Assembly (NCBI GenBank): GCA_007844125.1
Contig: CM017559.1
Span: forward strand, 32,092,504-32,156,503
DNA length: 64,000 nt
Direction of reading: 5' to 3'
Source of the DNA: Sinonovacula constricta
Taxonomy: Eukaryota > Mollusca > Bivalvia > Cardiida > Solecurtidae
The number at the start of each line of letters is the position of its first letter. The stretch's first letter is position 1. The notes below the pieces were generated by a model. It did not search any database, was not told the DNA's origin, and saw only the letters and a list, made by a program, of their open reading frames with translations. Positions 1 to 11,499 of the stretch are shown one piece after another. Made by a program: the position numbers and the translations under genes.

Positions 1-225
1 ACAGGGGCACCTATGTGGTGCCCATGGACTAAACCCGCACAGTCCATTATACTGACATCGACGAGCCAGGCGTAATGCTGTTCCCTTAGTCCCGAGCTTT
101 AGGAGAGAAGCCACTACTACGAGTACCAACTTAAAAGTCTTTGGTTTGACCCGGCCATGGTTTGAACCCGCGACCTCCCGATCCACACGCCGACTCTCTA
201 CCACCTGAGCTATTGTGGCCGGTTT
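1..225 (-). mobile_element. tRNA-derived SINE, cut by window edge
   Basis: Read on the minus strand, about 223 down to 150 is a tRNA-like head. It has an A-box-like run (TAGCTCAGGTGGTAGAG) and a B-box-like run (GGGTTCAAACC). The body continues leftward to base 1 with GTTGGTACTCGTAGTAG and a CAGTATAATGGACTG segment. From memory these resemble the conserved core of widespread invertebrate tRNA-SINEs. The 3' tail lies outside the window. The head is a pol III promoter relic, not a tRNA gene, because the cloverleaf does not close. Confidence 0.75.
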
Positions 226-424
226 ATATCTAAATAGCACGTCAATTAAGGTTGGCTCTCATTATAACGAAACGGTAACAATCTTCACTATTATCTTCAA
301 TGCACTGTGGTACATTGTACGCCCTTTATGGCAAATCTCCTACAATTGATTAATTTGAATATGGTTAGGTAATAAGAAGTGCAATAAATTAATCGAAACA
401 CTTTGCTCATTTTATTTCTTTGTC

Positions 425-602
425 CAGATGGACCGACAGGTGCTGGAACTCTTATGCACGCTTGAGAGTTAGCCAGGTAACCATACCGCTGCCATTATAT
501 TGACTATGCTATGTCGCGGCCCTGGTTTGTATCCGAGACCTTCCGAACCTGGTGGTCAGGGTCGGTCGACAGATTGCGCTACCAGGTTCGGTGCACCTTT
601 AC
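425..602 (-). mobile_element. tRNA-derived SINE, degraded
   Basis: The minus strand reads a tRNA-like head from about 596 down to 512. It has an A-box-like TGGTAGCGCAATCTGTCGA and a decayed B box (GGTCTCGGATACAAACC). A body follows with AATATAATGGCAGCGG, a counterpart of the CAGTATAATGGACTG segment in the SINE at 1-225. It is probably a related but different subfamily. Confidence 0.65.
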
Positions 603-980
603 ATTTAACTTGCATGTTTATACGGTTGTCAAGTGCTTGTTAAGATCTGGATGTATATGTTGATGATCTCATTGCCTTTACATTTCTTTTTCTAGAACAA
701 TCAGAAGCACCGCATATTTTTTCTCTCAATACCTTACAAGTATTAAAAGCTAGTAAAGAGCAGTCTACACAGTAAGCATAAAGGTGAGAATAACGAAAAC
801 AAACAAACAACAACAATATGCCAACACAATAAAGAAATAATTCAACCAAAGTAGAAACCACTTTTGGCGTCAAATAAATGGTTTCCACTTGCCCAAAAAT
901 AAAACAAAACAATAACGACAGTAGCAGCATACTTAAATACACAATGCAATAAAGTTTTTATAAATAATAATATAATGTTT

Positions 981-1166
981 AGACACACAGACACGAACGC
1001 ACTTACGCACGCCCGCACACACACACTCTCTCTCATACACATACACAAACACACACACACACATACACACACACACACACACACACAAACGCGCACGGAC
1101 ACACACACACACACACACCACTACCGCAAGCACATAACCATACACGCCCACACACACATACACAAT
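981..1166. repeat. Imperfect (CA)n microsatellite
   Basis: A CA-rich simple repeat with interruptions (CTCTCT, CATACA, GCGCACGG). Open frames across it encode only alternating Cys/Val or His/Thr and are artefacts. Confidence 0.95.
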
Positions 1167-1199
1167 GTGGAAATGATGCTAGATAATAAATAATTTAAG

Positions 1200-2160
1200 T
1201 TTGAAGCGTGTTAAGAGAGCAGATGTGCAATGTAGCCATGGATATAACATTGTTCTCTTAATATGGTTTAAAACCAAGAAATTGAGATAATTACCCGCTA
1301 AGCTCTTTTTATGACGCGTAGCAAAAGTCCTACTTAAACGATGTATTAAAAGAAACACGTTCGTTCATATTTTATGACCGAATAATACAGGAATACAATT
1401 ATCATGTTATTTAAACAAGAAACTAAATTCCTGCAATTTTGTATGGTATCAAAACTTACAAATATGGGGAATTTGAATCCCAGACATAATTATTCCCGGG
1501 AGACAAATGACAAGTCTAATGTGTGAACAGACCAGGTGAACAATATTGCCAGAAGCTTACATTTTGCCATCCTAACAGTGTTTAAAGCTAGTTTAATTGA
1601 GAGCAAGAACTTGCTTTGTGACCACGTTTTAGATGAAAAGCAATATTCACAAAATTACTTCAAATCTTTTTGTTTGCATTACATTTCTCTTTTGTTTTAT
1701 GAGAGTCGAAAAACAAAACGTAAACTTTGCAAGTTCAACACTTAAAGAAATAAAAGTGTGTGTTGATTGTACGTTTATTTGGTCTAAACGTTTAAAATAT
1801 CACGGTTAAAAGAAATTAAATAGCATGCTATTTTTGATATTTTATTTCTTATAGAACAATAATTCATAAAGTTTAATAAAGTGATTTTTGAGTTCACGAT
1901 ACCTTATAGAGCAGTGCTTATAAAGTATACTATACTTAAAGTAGAACACCTGTTCATATCCGTCGATACATTTTCCATCCTGTAAAGTTTATAACTGATT
2001 AAATCAAAAGTTGTATGTTGATATAAATATATACTCTATGATAAATGCTGATTTCGTACAAATTAATCTTGAAAATTATATTAAACTTTTACAAAAAAAA
2101 CAAAGACGTTTAGTCGTAAATTGTTACGCAATCTAAATGCATTTAAATGTAAAATACCTG
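1200..2160. other. AT-rich intergenic DNA with fragments of repeat R5
   Basis: No gene seen. Two fragments, 1,213-1,262 and 1,494-1,540, match parts of 8,497-8,577 (for example GAGCAGATGTGCAATGT and GTCTAATGTGTGA). I call this low-copy repeat R5. Confidence 0.45.
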
Positions 2161-2163
2161 ACT

Positions 2164-2317
2164 TATAATATAATATAATATAATATAATATAATATAATA
2201 TAATATAATATAATATAATATAATATAATATAATATAATATAATATAATATAATATAATATAATATAATATAATATAATATAATATAATATAATATAATA
2301 TAATATAATATAATATA
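2164..2317. repeat. (TATAA)n microsatellite, array 1
   Basis: About 31 nearly perfect copies of a 5-bp unit. Translations of the minus strand give Tyr-Ile-Ile-Leu-Tyr repeats with no biological meaning. The same unit recurs at 9,006-9,171. Confidence 0.98.
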
Positions 2318-3405
2318 CAATGTCCATGCTTCTAAATCTAAAATACTTGACGTAATTGAAAACAAATACAGCGAATAATAATAAGAAGAATTTATGTTTA
2401 GAAATGTAAAATGCAACGTAAAACATACATTTTCTTTAAACAAAAAAAAAGCGGATTGCCAGGATAAAAACAATCTTAACAACATAAGAACATTTGATGC
2501 AAGCGTCAAACTATTATGACGTTTCTGAAAACTTGTCAAATTAGTATGCATTCTGTAGTTGTGTAAGCCCTAGTACGTATTGTTTTAAAATTTGTTAAAC
2601 AGAAAAAAAGATCAAGCAATTTAACTTGTATTTTAAACGAATGAATTAGACCTTTTCAGCATGGCCGCCCCCACTTTCCCTAAGTTGATGGCGTAAAATG
2701 TTTGGTAAACGCCATTATTACATGAAACTAATTACATGAAATTAATATAAATTGTTTCTCATTACCAATCCCTCAAATAACTCCACACTGCAGCAAATCG
2801 GTTACAGGAGATAATACTAAAATGTTTCATTAAAAAACTGTTTGGTTTCCTGAATAAATAACTCTTTAAAAGTCTAATTCATTCAGCATTTAACTGAGTC
2901 TACGTATCGATGCACGATAAACCATTTGCCGCCCAATCATAAACCTGTCACCATACGTTTTATCGCCCATTTAGCAGTTATGTGTAAACCAGTTACTCCA
3001 AAAATAACTAATTACTCCATCAAATGTGCGCGCTATGATTTACTGCACCTAAAATAGCACAGCAGTAAACATATGAGATCTTTCGCTGGAACAATATCCT
3101 TTATTACTTGCATCTTATAATGTCAATGTTATATTGAATAATCCAATACACAAATATATAATACTACGCCCCATATCCGAATGCATACTGGTTTCATGAC
3201 ATCATTACGTAACTATAAGCATACCTGTGCTTGGTGTGTATTAGTTAAAATATATCAATTGGATTAGGTAAAGTCCACCCACAGGAAGTTCTAAAGCCTG
3301 TTTAAGCACCAGCCGAGACATCTACCGCCTGACCTTTCCAAGTTGGAAACTGTATATGTTTGATTACTTAGACTAGTCTGCTTTTTATTAATATTTTTTC
3401 ACAAT
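2318..3405. other. AT-rich DNA, nothing identified
   Basis: I see no gene, RNA or recognisable repeat here apart from short A/T runs. Confidence 0.5.
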
Positions 3406-3411
3406 ATTTCA

Positions 3412-3505
3412 CTGAGAAACCACCCAGGAAGTGCGATATAGGAACTCTGTTAACCGAGATAAGCAGCCAGTCGGCCATTTGTCTAATGGCCGTTCCAAGT
3501 CTTAT
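3412..3505 (+). repeat. R1 dispersed repeat, 5' part only
   Basis: This diverged copy of the family I call R1 begins near an AGGAAGTGCGA block and reaches the GCCGTTCCAAG block. The central hairpin arms are partly decayed (CAGTCGG kept, partner changed). It sits about 130 bp upstream of retroelement copy N1. The rest of the family is at 11.2, 16.5, 23.5, 39.4, 39.9, 51.1, 56.8, 57.6, 59.1 and 61.7 kb. Confidence 0.7.
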
Positions 3506-3632
3506 ATTCCCTATGGAAACTATATGTTTTGTTTTCATATTATATAAACTGCATAAAAAGTAATAATCGTTGTTGTACTTCAAATTTGAAATGTTGCATG
3601 TTTCTTACCTTAAATATTGATGTTATTGTGGG

Positions 3633-4999
3633 TACAGTAGCACTCAATACTTGGAAGAAAGCCATTTTTAAGATAATAAAAATTCGCGTTAAATTCTACC
3701 GCTCCCATCCTTCTAGTTCAGTTTTTCTAGTAAGAAACCTTTTTATCATTTAAAACATCTAAAACAGTCCTTTTAGAATAATCACGATGAATTTGTACTT
3801 GTACCTGCAGACAAAGCTTCAAACAAAATAATTTTTGTCTGACAACTATATTACAAAAACGTACTGAGTGCTGAGTTATCCACCACCTGTTGTTACTCTT
3901 GCACCAACCTTGACTTTCAGACAGTCATTGACAAACATAAACAGATATTGCATAATTTTAATATCAAAATAGAATCAAAGCAAGAAAACTTTCCTTTCTC
4001 TACGCTGTACACTTCTTTACCTCATGATTTAATAAAGACCAAATTGATTGCTCTAATTAAGAAAAACTTTTGCTCGAGAGCAACGTCTATATATTGCATG
4101 TCATGAAAGTAATGCATTTTTACCAACATTTTCTCAGAAAATTTTTCTATGTGGACTTGCTCGGATGTTTGTGAAGCTCTACGTTTTCTATTAGACAATA
4201 TTTACATAAAATGCGGTGACACTTTATTTAGACAAGTAATCCCTATGGAAACCAACTGTGCAGATTTGTTTTATACTGCTTTGAACGTGATTTCATGTTA
4301 ATTTGATCCCCTTCAAGCCAAAGCCACATTATAGAGGCTTTCAATTGAACGTCACGCTATCTTGACGATATTCTAACTATAGATAATCCCTTCTTTTCTC
4401 AAATGATCCATTTGATTTACCCTCCAGAACTTACCCTTAATAAAGCAAATATCTGACATTTAAATGCAGCATTTCTAGACATTGAGATCAATATTTCCAA
4501 TGACAACGTCTCTACTAAAATCTATGACAAGAGAGATAAATTCAACTTTAGTATTGTGAATTATCCATACCTTGATGGTGATTCACCTCGTGCTACCTCC
4601 ATTTATTTACATATCACAACTTTTGCACGAGTTTGTACTAAAGTAGAAGATTTCAATGCTAGAAATCGGTTTATTTCTTCTAAACTGTTACAGCAAGGCT
4701 TTCGTTTTCATAAATTAAGAAAGGCGTTTTCAAAATTCTTTCACCGCAATGGTTTTATTGCTTCTTAGTACAATAGAAGTATGAAAACACTTATGCAGAA
4801 AGGTATAAGCCATCCTGCATTTTATGGAAATGTTTTATACAAGTTAAAGAAGATCAAGGGTCTCAATACCTTTTCTGACCACTTTACAAAACTTATCAGA
4901 AAATGTTTTGCAGACGGTTACAACCCGGTAATCCTTCGATGTACTGCATTGATTACAACTGACCCTTTTTACAGTCAAGAACTTGAGCATTGCTTTTAA
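3633..4999 (+). pseudogene. Naiad-type Penelope-like retroelement copy N1: broken reverse transcriptase
   Basis: This is the 3' part of a retrotransposon polyprotein that would have copied element RNA at a nicked target. It is 5'-truncated: similarity to copy N2 begins at 3,633 (N2 55,342). Visible RT blocks are VPADKASN near 3,801, FSTLYT near 3,996, a damaged PMETNCA near 4,240 and the catalytic YLDD at 4,358-4,369. The C-terminal block has IYDKRD, YPYLDGD, DFNARN and KLRKAFSKF, then GISHPAFYG, ending at a TAA at 4,997-4,999, which looks like the natural C-terminus. About 245 bp present in N2 are missing just before FSTLYT, including the motif-A aspartate. Private stops include a TAG at about 3,774 (Gln in N2) and a TAG at 4,766-4,768. 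In-frame TGAs at 3,840-3,842 and 4,454-4,456 are shared with N2. The family call rests on motifs and copy comparison; the copy is certainly inactive. Confidence 0.85.
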
Positions 5000-5018
5000 A
5001 TTACACGATGACCGGACA

Positions 5019-5048
5019 GGTCATTGAGACTATATGAAAACAGTGACT
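5019..5048 (+). other. Hairpin just after the N1 stop codon
   Basis: GGTCATTG (5,019-5,026) pairs with CAGTGACT (5,041-5,048) over 8 bp, with two G-T pairs and a 14-base loop. It lies 20 bp after the N1 stop, where a selenocysteine insertion element would be expected. The standard layout (ATGA core, apical AA on the 5' side, NGAN core) is not met, so function is unproven. Confidence 0.3.
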
Positions 5049-5239
5049 TAAAGCCATAATTAAGATGTTAAAAAGTTGTTTAATCTCGCAAAAGGAATAT
5101 ACAGTACTTCTTGAAACATAAACTCGAGTTTAAGAAAGATGGACACATTCTATAAAACGATGCTTACACAAATTTGCAAGACATAACTATGGTCATTCTG
5201 GCGAAGTCCCGCTTATAATTGGTGAAGAAAATTCCTAGG

Positions 5240-5393
5240 TCTATTTCTTGGTCGAACCACCGACGCTTTGCAGGTAAGTTGGAAAACCTAAAATGGTGAA
5301 AGTTGTCGGCCCGACCGGGGCTCGAACCCACGCTGTGAAGGGCTTTGGTGTTACATGTAAGCGACACTAGCCGCTAAGTCACACGCGACAAAT
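5240..5393 (-). mobile_element. tRNA-derived SINE
   Basis: The minus-strand head runs from about 5,390 down to 5,310, with an A-box-like TGACTTAGCGGCTAGTG and a B box GGGTTCGAGCCCC. The body begins with AGGTTTTCCAACTTACCTGC and GTCGGTGGTTCGACC, matching the core of the SINEs at 13.9 and 29.5 kb. The tail fades into unique sequence left of 5,240. Confidence 0.75.
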
Positions 5394-5525
5394 TGTAGAT
5401 GCAATTTCTTTATATCTATATCATCAATATTTTATGTAATAGAAGATTTGCGTTTAAAGTGTTTGCCTCATTAAGTTAATAAACTGTCCTTGATTGTTTA
5501 TGGTCAGCTCGGTTTATACGTATTT

Positions 5526-5797
<272 letters not shown>

Positions 5798-5829
5798 TTC
5801 TTCATTTTATTCCACGTAAGTTAAACATT

Positions 5830-7140
5830 TTAACACGTATACTAATTGTTTGTGCAATATTCTGCACCCGCATAAAAGTTACATGAATTCTAGTAAGGAT
5901 ACAAATACAAATCTGCCAGGCTGTGTCTAACTATGTTTGATAGGAGTATACTTAAGCTTGGAGCATTTTATATGTTTATGTTTGTTATGCCTGTTGTCCT
6001 TATAGAACATATTAATTATTATTTAAATAGACCATTTAACTGCATACAATGGCTAAATAATAAAATAAATTTTAACACATGCATAAAATTTACCTGCTCA
6101 AGAATAAAAGCATGTATAATATGTCAGTCAGCCAATGATTGGTTGTAATTAATCAAGAAGAACCCTTCCTGTGGGCAATTATAAAGGCTTAACATTCAAT
6201 AAGATATAAAGAGAAATTTTACAGTAATTAAATATGTTGTATAAAACATTATTGTAGATAAATGTTTAAGATAACTGGTATGATGTCGTTCTATTTCCTA
6301 TTTTAATTTAATTAGATGTGTCATTTATATTCGTTTAGGCACATAATAAAATGTGTAGGATATTGATCGGATAGAAAATAACAAAAAGAAGCTTTAGTAG
6401 CAGGAACTTAAGAAAAGCCGATTACAGAACTCGCGAATCATGACCCAGTCAATATTGACCCTCTTCTGCTGTCTGTGTTAAACTAGTTTGTTAGCAAACA
6501 TACTTTCACTCACCGGATAAGTATACAATGTCTCGTGGTTTACTGTCATTTAAAAGGCAACCTTCCCATACATACACGGAAGTATTAAAAGTGAAAATAG
6601 AAATTTTCTGAGATGCAAGATGCCAAATCAATGTCGTAACATTTTATCTTACCTTTAACAGCACCGACAACTGAAGGTATGATATAAGATTGTTTTTGAT
6701 CAGTCGTTTCACCTTAACATGTAAATATCGCTGGTACAGTTGGCCATAAACGTTAATAAATCCTTGAACAAATAATGTGGTGAGCAGGTTCGGGATTTTT
6801 GGGACAGGTACATTGTTGATTGATAAAAATTATCATCGTTTATAAACAAGCATTACAGAGTTCAGTTCACATCTAAATAACTATATGTCGGCTTCCTCCA
6901 ATGTGTACTCATGACCACATAAAATTCTACATTGATATAATTTTTATCATTTTGTTTAGGAAATTGACCATTACAATTTTACCTATGACCTGATCACTTG
7001 TTGGAATGGAAAAGATGACTAATACCAACAAATGGACTTATAACAAATCATCTCATGACAAGTTCGCTTCTACTGTAGAATGCTTACATTTCCAATGTTT
7101 ACCGCTGTAATGAACTATACATAAAAATACGTCCATTTCT
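5830..7140. other. AT-rich DNA with one copy of repeat R4
   Basis: No gene seen. The stretch 6,402-6,600 aligns with 9,259-9,470. Shared blocks include GGAACTTAAG-like, AGCAAACATACTT and TTTA(C/T)TGTCATTTA(A/G)AAGG. This low-copy repeat is named R4. Confidence 0.45.
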
Positions 7141-7545
7141 CGATGAACTACAGTGTGACGTAGACGGCGCTTGCTTGCGTTCCTAATTTCTGATTGGCAA
7201 CATGGGCGGGGCTTTTTTACTACAGGACTGTTTTCATGAATGAACGTAAACTTGACGTCAACATTACGTCATAGAGCAGACGTGTTTACAAAAGATTTTC
7301 AAAGCATGTGTTCTTTGTTAAGCTTTTTACCTTTTCATTTGTTTGCAAACGCATTACATATATTTGCGGTTTCAAACACTTTATCTTTCAAAAAAACTGT
7401 AATTGTGACTTTAATAGTACGATGAATGAGGGACTACTTTCTTGTTTTTTTTTGCTTATTGACTTTGTGGGCGTGGCTAAAATACGAAGAATTTTATAAC
7501 TCGCAGAGTAAGCTTTTCGCATGATCTAACGTGTATAAAAAGTCG
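7141..7545 (+). promoter_or_regulatory. Promoter-like motif cluster (CCAAT, GC box, CRE, TATA)
   Basis: In order there is a half-CRE (GTGACGTAG, about 7,154), an inverted CCAAT box (GATTGG, about 7,193), a GC box (GGGCGGGGC, about 7,204-7,212), a full CRE palindrome TGACGTCA (7,253-7,260) and a second ACGTCAT (about 7,266). A GTGGGCGTGG block follows near 7,467, then TATAAAA at 7,534-7,540. These are classic animal promoter motifs in DNA otherwise poor in G+C. No coding exon is visible downstream, so it could be an upstream exon, an enhancer or coincidence. Confidence 0.3.
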
Positions 7546-7559
7546 CAGGGTGTGTCTTA

Positions 7560-9000
7560 TAAAGAAGAAATAAAGGACGTTGTAACTATTATCTTAAATA
7601 AATTGTTTTTAATTAAATCAAAATGAAATGTAAATATGAGGAATGAAACGTTGTTAGCTTTCATCGGTTGATTAACCGGCTTGGGCCTTTTAAAGTAATA
7701 GTTTTAATTTGATTGTTATCAAAAGCAGCTTGAAATAGTTCATTGGCATAGAGTTGAAACAAGCATACGGATTGTGCAATCAAACCCGGCTGTCTGACTT
7801 GAAACTTGAGAAATTAAGTCAAAAAGAGTCAATTCCTCATGTTAATGATAAATATTAGTCCTTAATACCCTTGTGATCAATAACTAATATTTGCTGCAAT
7901 AATCCGAAATCCGAAAAATATCGGGCATATTTATTACACAAATGTATTTAAAGTGAAATAAAATGTTTGACTGACTTCAGTTTAGAACTGGTAAATATTT
8001 CAAAATGAATTCTTTCTCTGTTATTATACATATTAGTAGGGGGCACTATATGATGCCTTAAGCAACAGTTGTGGGCTGCAACCTTTTATTAGTTATTAAG
8101 TTATTGCAAGGACGATAATTGTATAACCATAACTAGAGACAAACAATAACAAGCATACCTTTTATTGCTTAAATATGGGACTACACAATTGGATAATAAA
8201 ACAATGGAGTACATTTGTATTGCACTTCAAGAAAATTGGGCGCCATATGTTTTATTGTCGTTGTAAAAATGTACATTTATCCCAAAATAATTTTATGAAA
8301 AGTTTTATGTTAAGTGCTGTATTTCAAACCAAACGTAAACTGACGTGCAAAAACATTACGGTACCTCAGAATCAAGGGCTAACTAAAACGTAATATATCA
8401 TTTAAAAAGTCAGTTGACTTTCTATAAGCTCGATCGTTTCTGATTAAATATGTACAGCGGACTATGCTTAGACTCGACAGGCAGACAAAAACATCCCCGG
8501 AAGACATATGAAACGTCTAATGTGTGACCAGAGCAGATGTGCAATGTCGCCATCACTAAAATATTGCTTCTCTTATACTGCTGACGGCACATAACATTGA
8601 GATAAACACATTGTTTGTATGCGCTTACTGTCTGGACTGTTACCTTAACAAAGCATTTAAACATTTATTAACTTTAAATTAAATATGGTCTTTTTTTTAA
8701 TTCCATTATACATGAACCAACATTGATTTTGTTCATTTTAAGAAGATGTTGTTTTTTCTGGCTCATAGGTCACAGAGACAAATAATAAGAAATCAGGATT
8801 TAAAATGGAATAAGATATATGATTACGACTTTGTTATTATGTTATATTATGTTATCACATACTTTTTTAATTTGAAGCGTTTTGATTGGTCGAGCGCTGG
8901 TCATGTGTGAGTCAATAATTATAAAGTGATATTAACATCGTCCTCGGTCAAAATTACAATACCCGGCTCCAGAAAACTATATACTGACCTTAACGTCTTT
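7560..9000. other. AT-rich DNA with an R5 copy
   Basis: No gene recognised. 8,497-8,577 is the fullest R5 copy; its pieces recur at 1,213-1,262 and 1,494-1,540. The small open frames here have no recognisable domain. Confidence 0.45.
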
Positions 9001-9005
9001 ATTTG

Positions 9006-9171
9006 TATAATATAATATAATATAATATAATATAATATAGTATAATATAATATAATATAATATAATATAATATAATATAATATAATATAATATAATATAA
9101 TATAATATAATATATAATATAATATAATATAATATAATATAATATAATATAATATAATATAATATAATATA
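9006..9171. repeat. (TATAA)n microsatellite, array 2
   Basis: About 33 units with one G variant near 9,040 and a phase change near 9,112. Same unit as the array at 2,164-2,317. Confidence 0.98.
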
Positions 9172-9258
9172 GATTAACAAGATCTTCGGGATAAAAAATG
9201 TGTAGGCAGAGTGTAGTTTAAGACGGTTAACAAGTTGAAGCTATATCTTCTATATCTT

Positions 9259-9470
9259 GAGAGAACTTAAGGAAATCCTAATAAAGGAAAGTGATTCATG
9301 GTCCTATTTGTCAAGAGTAGCCCTGTTCTGTCATTGTGCGTACAGAATCAATTTGCCAGCAAACATACTTCTGCCAATATTAGGATAAAACTCGTTGTTT
9401 ATTGTCATTTAGAAGGATCCATTTCTAGCACATTTATACAAGAGCTGATATTAAAGTGCGAGCAACGATT
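9259..9470 (+). repeat. R4 low-copy repeat, second copy
   Basis: Aligns along its length with 6,402-6,600, including GCCAGCAAACATACTTC against GTTAGCAAACATACTTT. There is no sign of coding capacity in either copy. It may be part of an unrecognised transposon or an old duplication. Confidence 0.45.
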
Positions 9471-9701
9471 GCCCGAGGAACTGATTACTTAAGCAATAAT
9501 ATCTTCTTTTTTTCATTGCGATTGGTACAAAACAATTCAAAACACGAAGTATAGGGAGAAGAGGACTGGCCGAAACAATAGCGATTGATCTCTATTTGGG
9601 CTAGAATTTAGAATTTAATCCAAACGAACTGAAAAGGACATGTGAACACTCTCTCAATGACATTGGTTATTTTAAAGTAAGAGTGTAAGCATAGTCTCGG
9701 T

Positions 9702-10028
<327 letters not shown>

Positions 10029-10326
10029 CAATGAAAACAACAACAACTACGCATGAAAGGTTATGTACCGAAATCTTAAAGTCAATAGACCAGTGAACAA
10101 GACAAAAAAGAGCTCGCCAGTTCGAATCCTATAAAACATTTTTCAACTATTTGTTTTATATCAGTTTGGTCTTTTCCTTCCTCTTAACATATGAACAGCT
10201 CCTTAATCTTATCGACAAATTAGTTTTTAGTTTAAATTTCAAGCGACAGACCTTTTTAAACTATTATGGATGAGTTCAGACAATGTGCCTATCAGCGGTA
10301 TACTAATATTGCTAAAAATATAAATC

Positions 10327-10381
10327 GGGAAATATTCTCCGTAAGGGTGATATTCAATAGATCACCCGGAAATATTGTCCC
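10327..10381. other. 55-bp imperfect palindrome
   Basis: The outer arms GGGAAATATTCTCCG (10,327-10,341) and CGGAAATATTGTCCC (10,367-10,381) are reverse complements at 13 of 15 positions. The inner arms GGGTGAT (10,345-10,351) and ATCACCC (10,361-10,367) are perfect. A TAA bulge and a 9-base loop remain. It would form a long hairpin. The role is unknown; it may be the centre of a small inverted-repeat element. Confidence 0.6.
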
Positions 10382-10559
10382 AGGGTAATATTACTTAGTC
10401 GGAAGAAATGATAGATATTTCAGAATTGTAACTAGACATATCTTATGATATTAACCTTGTTATTAGATCTATTAGTATAGTTAATAGACATACTATTTTG
10501 TTATATTTTGAAAAATGCCTGTTTGGCTCCACGTCGTACAAAGAAACAACGCAAATTAG

Positions 10560-10705
10560 TGGAGGTGTTCCAGCTTACCTGCGGTACGCCGCTGGCTCTA
10601 TCCAGACATTTTTCCGGGATCTTCCGCCATCAGTAAATAGCTGATGTCACCAAAGTAACCATAACTGTTTCGGTGCTATGTAACAAAAACAACAACAAAC
10701 AAACA
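10560..10705 (+). mobile_element. SINE 3' body, head missing
   Basis: The blocks GTTCCAGCTTACCTGCGGTA, CGCCGCTGGCTCTATCCAGAC and ATCTTCCGCCATCAG, then TTTCGGTGCTATGTAAC and an A-rich (CAAA)n tail, follow the order of the SINE bodies at 13.9 and 29.5 kb. No tRNA head is present, so the copy is 5'-truncated or very diverged. Confidence 0.6.
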
Positions 10706-11189
10706 GAAATATTCAAAGAACTATTTGTTGCACATGTTTAATTTTGCAAACATGTAGAATAAAATACCTTTTTTCTATTAACTAGGTGACATTGCTTTTT
10801 TAAATTTTATTTTGTCATCAACATGTATCTCTTGGATAAAAAATATAACACGTTAATAAAGAAACAATATCAATTATTCAGCAAAAATATACATTCTTAA
10901 ACAAAATGCTTCTTTAATAAGATATAATTTAAACTATATTCGCAGATTTATTAAACGATTCCAGTTATTTTTTCCAAGCAAGCGTACATGAGCATGTTGC
11001 TTTAATCATTTACACTTCTCATTTTTCCTTGCTTCAAAAATTTAAGCTCGTTTACAATCAACAAGTTTGTAAAGTTTTTAATAGAAATAATACTTCTTTA
11101 TCTTTTAAATACCATGTGATAAATTAAGTCACTACTTTCTTTTAACGACATTAAAACTTATCTAAGAAACGTCAGCGGATGGACATTTA

Positions 11190-11213
11190 CCCCCCCCCCC
11201 CCCCCCCCCCCCC
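11190..11213. repeat. Poly-C tract, 24 bases
   Basis: An uninterrupted run of 24 C, read as a poly-G run on the other strand. It lies just 5' of an R1 copy. The exact length may be an assembly estimate, since such runs are poorly sequenced. Confidence 0.9.
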
Positions 11214-11245
11214 AGATCAAGTTACTTTTCATTGCATGCATGCGA

Positions 11246-11492
11246 GCAACCCCTCAGTAAGTGCGAGATTGGAGCGCGGTAAAACCAGTTTAAGCTCCCC
11301 AGTTGGTCCATTTTGCTGACCTAACTCTCCAACGCGGTCACTGTCGTGTTTTCTTTTTTTGTTAAACTTATTACAGATTTGTTATTTCTTTTACATTTGA
11401 CAAGCCTATGAATACCTTTGTCCTATGTCCTTTCAAATTTTGATATATGATGCAATGTTTATACGACTTGTCATATTTCCTTATTTATTAAA
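11246..11492 (+). repeat. R1 dispersed repeat, near full length
   Basis: Runs from CCTCAGTAAGTGCGAG through the decayed hairpin (CAGTTGGTCC...GCTGACC) and the TTTGACAAGCC and TTTGTCCTATGTCC blocks to a TTATTTATTAAAG end. The order matches the copy at 39,426, but there are many substitutions, so it is an old insertion. Confidence 0.75.
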
Positions 11493-11499
11493 GATACAT

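Noticed and set aside
2081..2551. 156-codon frame with Tyr-Ile-Ile-Leu repeats; likewise 8,977-9,180 and 35,758-36,015
   Set aside because: Products of the (TATAA)n and (AT)n arrays; no independent coding evidence in the flanks.
5008..5060. Canonical SECIS element after N1
   Set aside because: A stem is present, but the ATGA core lies outside it and the apical AA is on the wrong side; I could not fit the consensus by eye.
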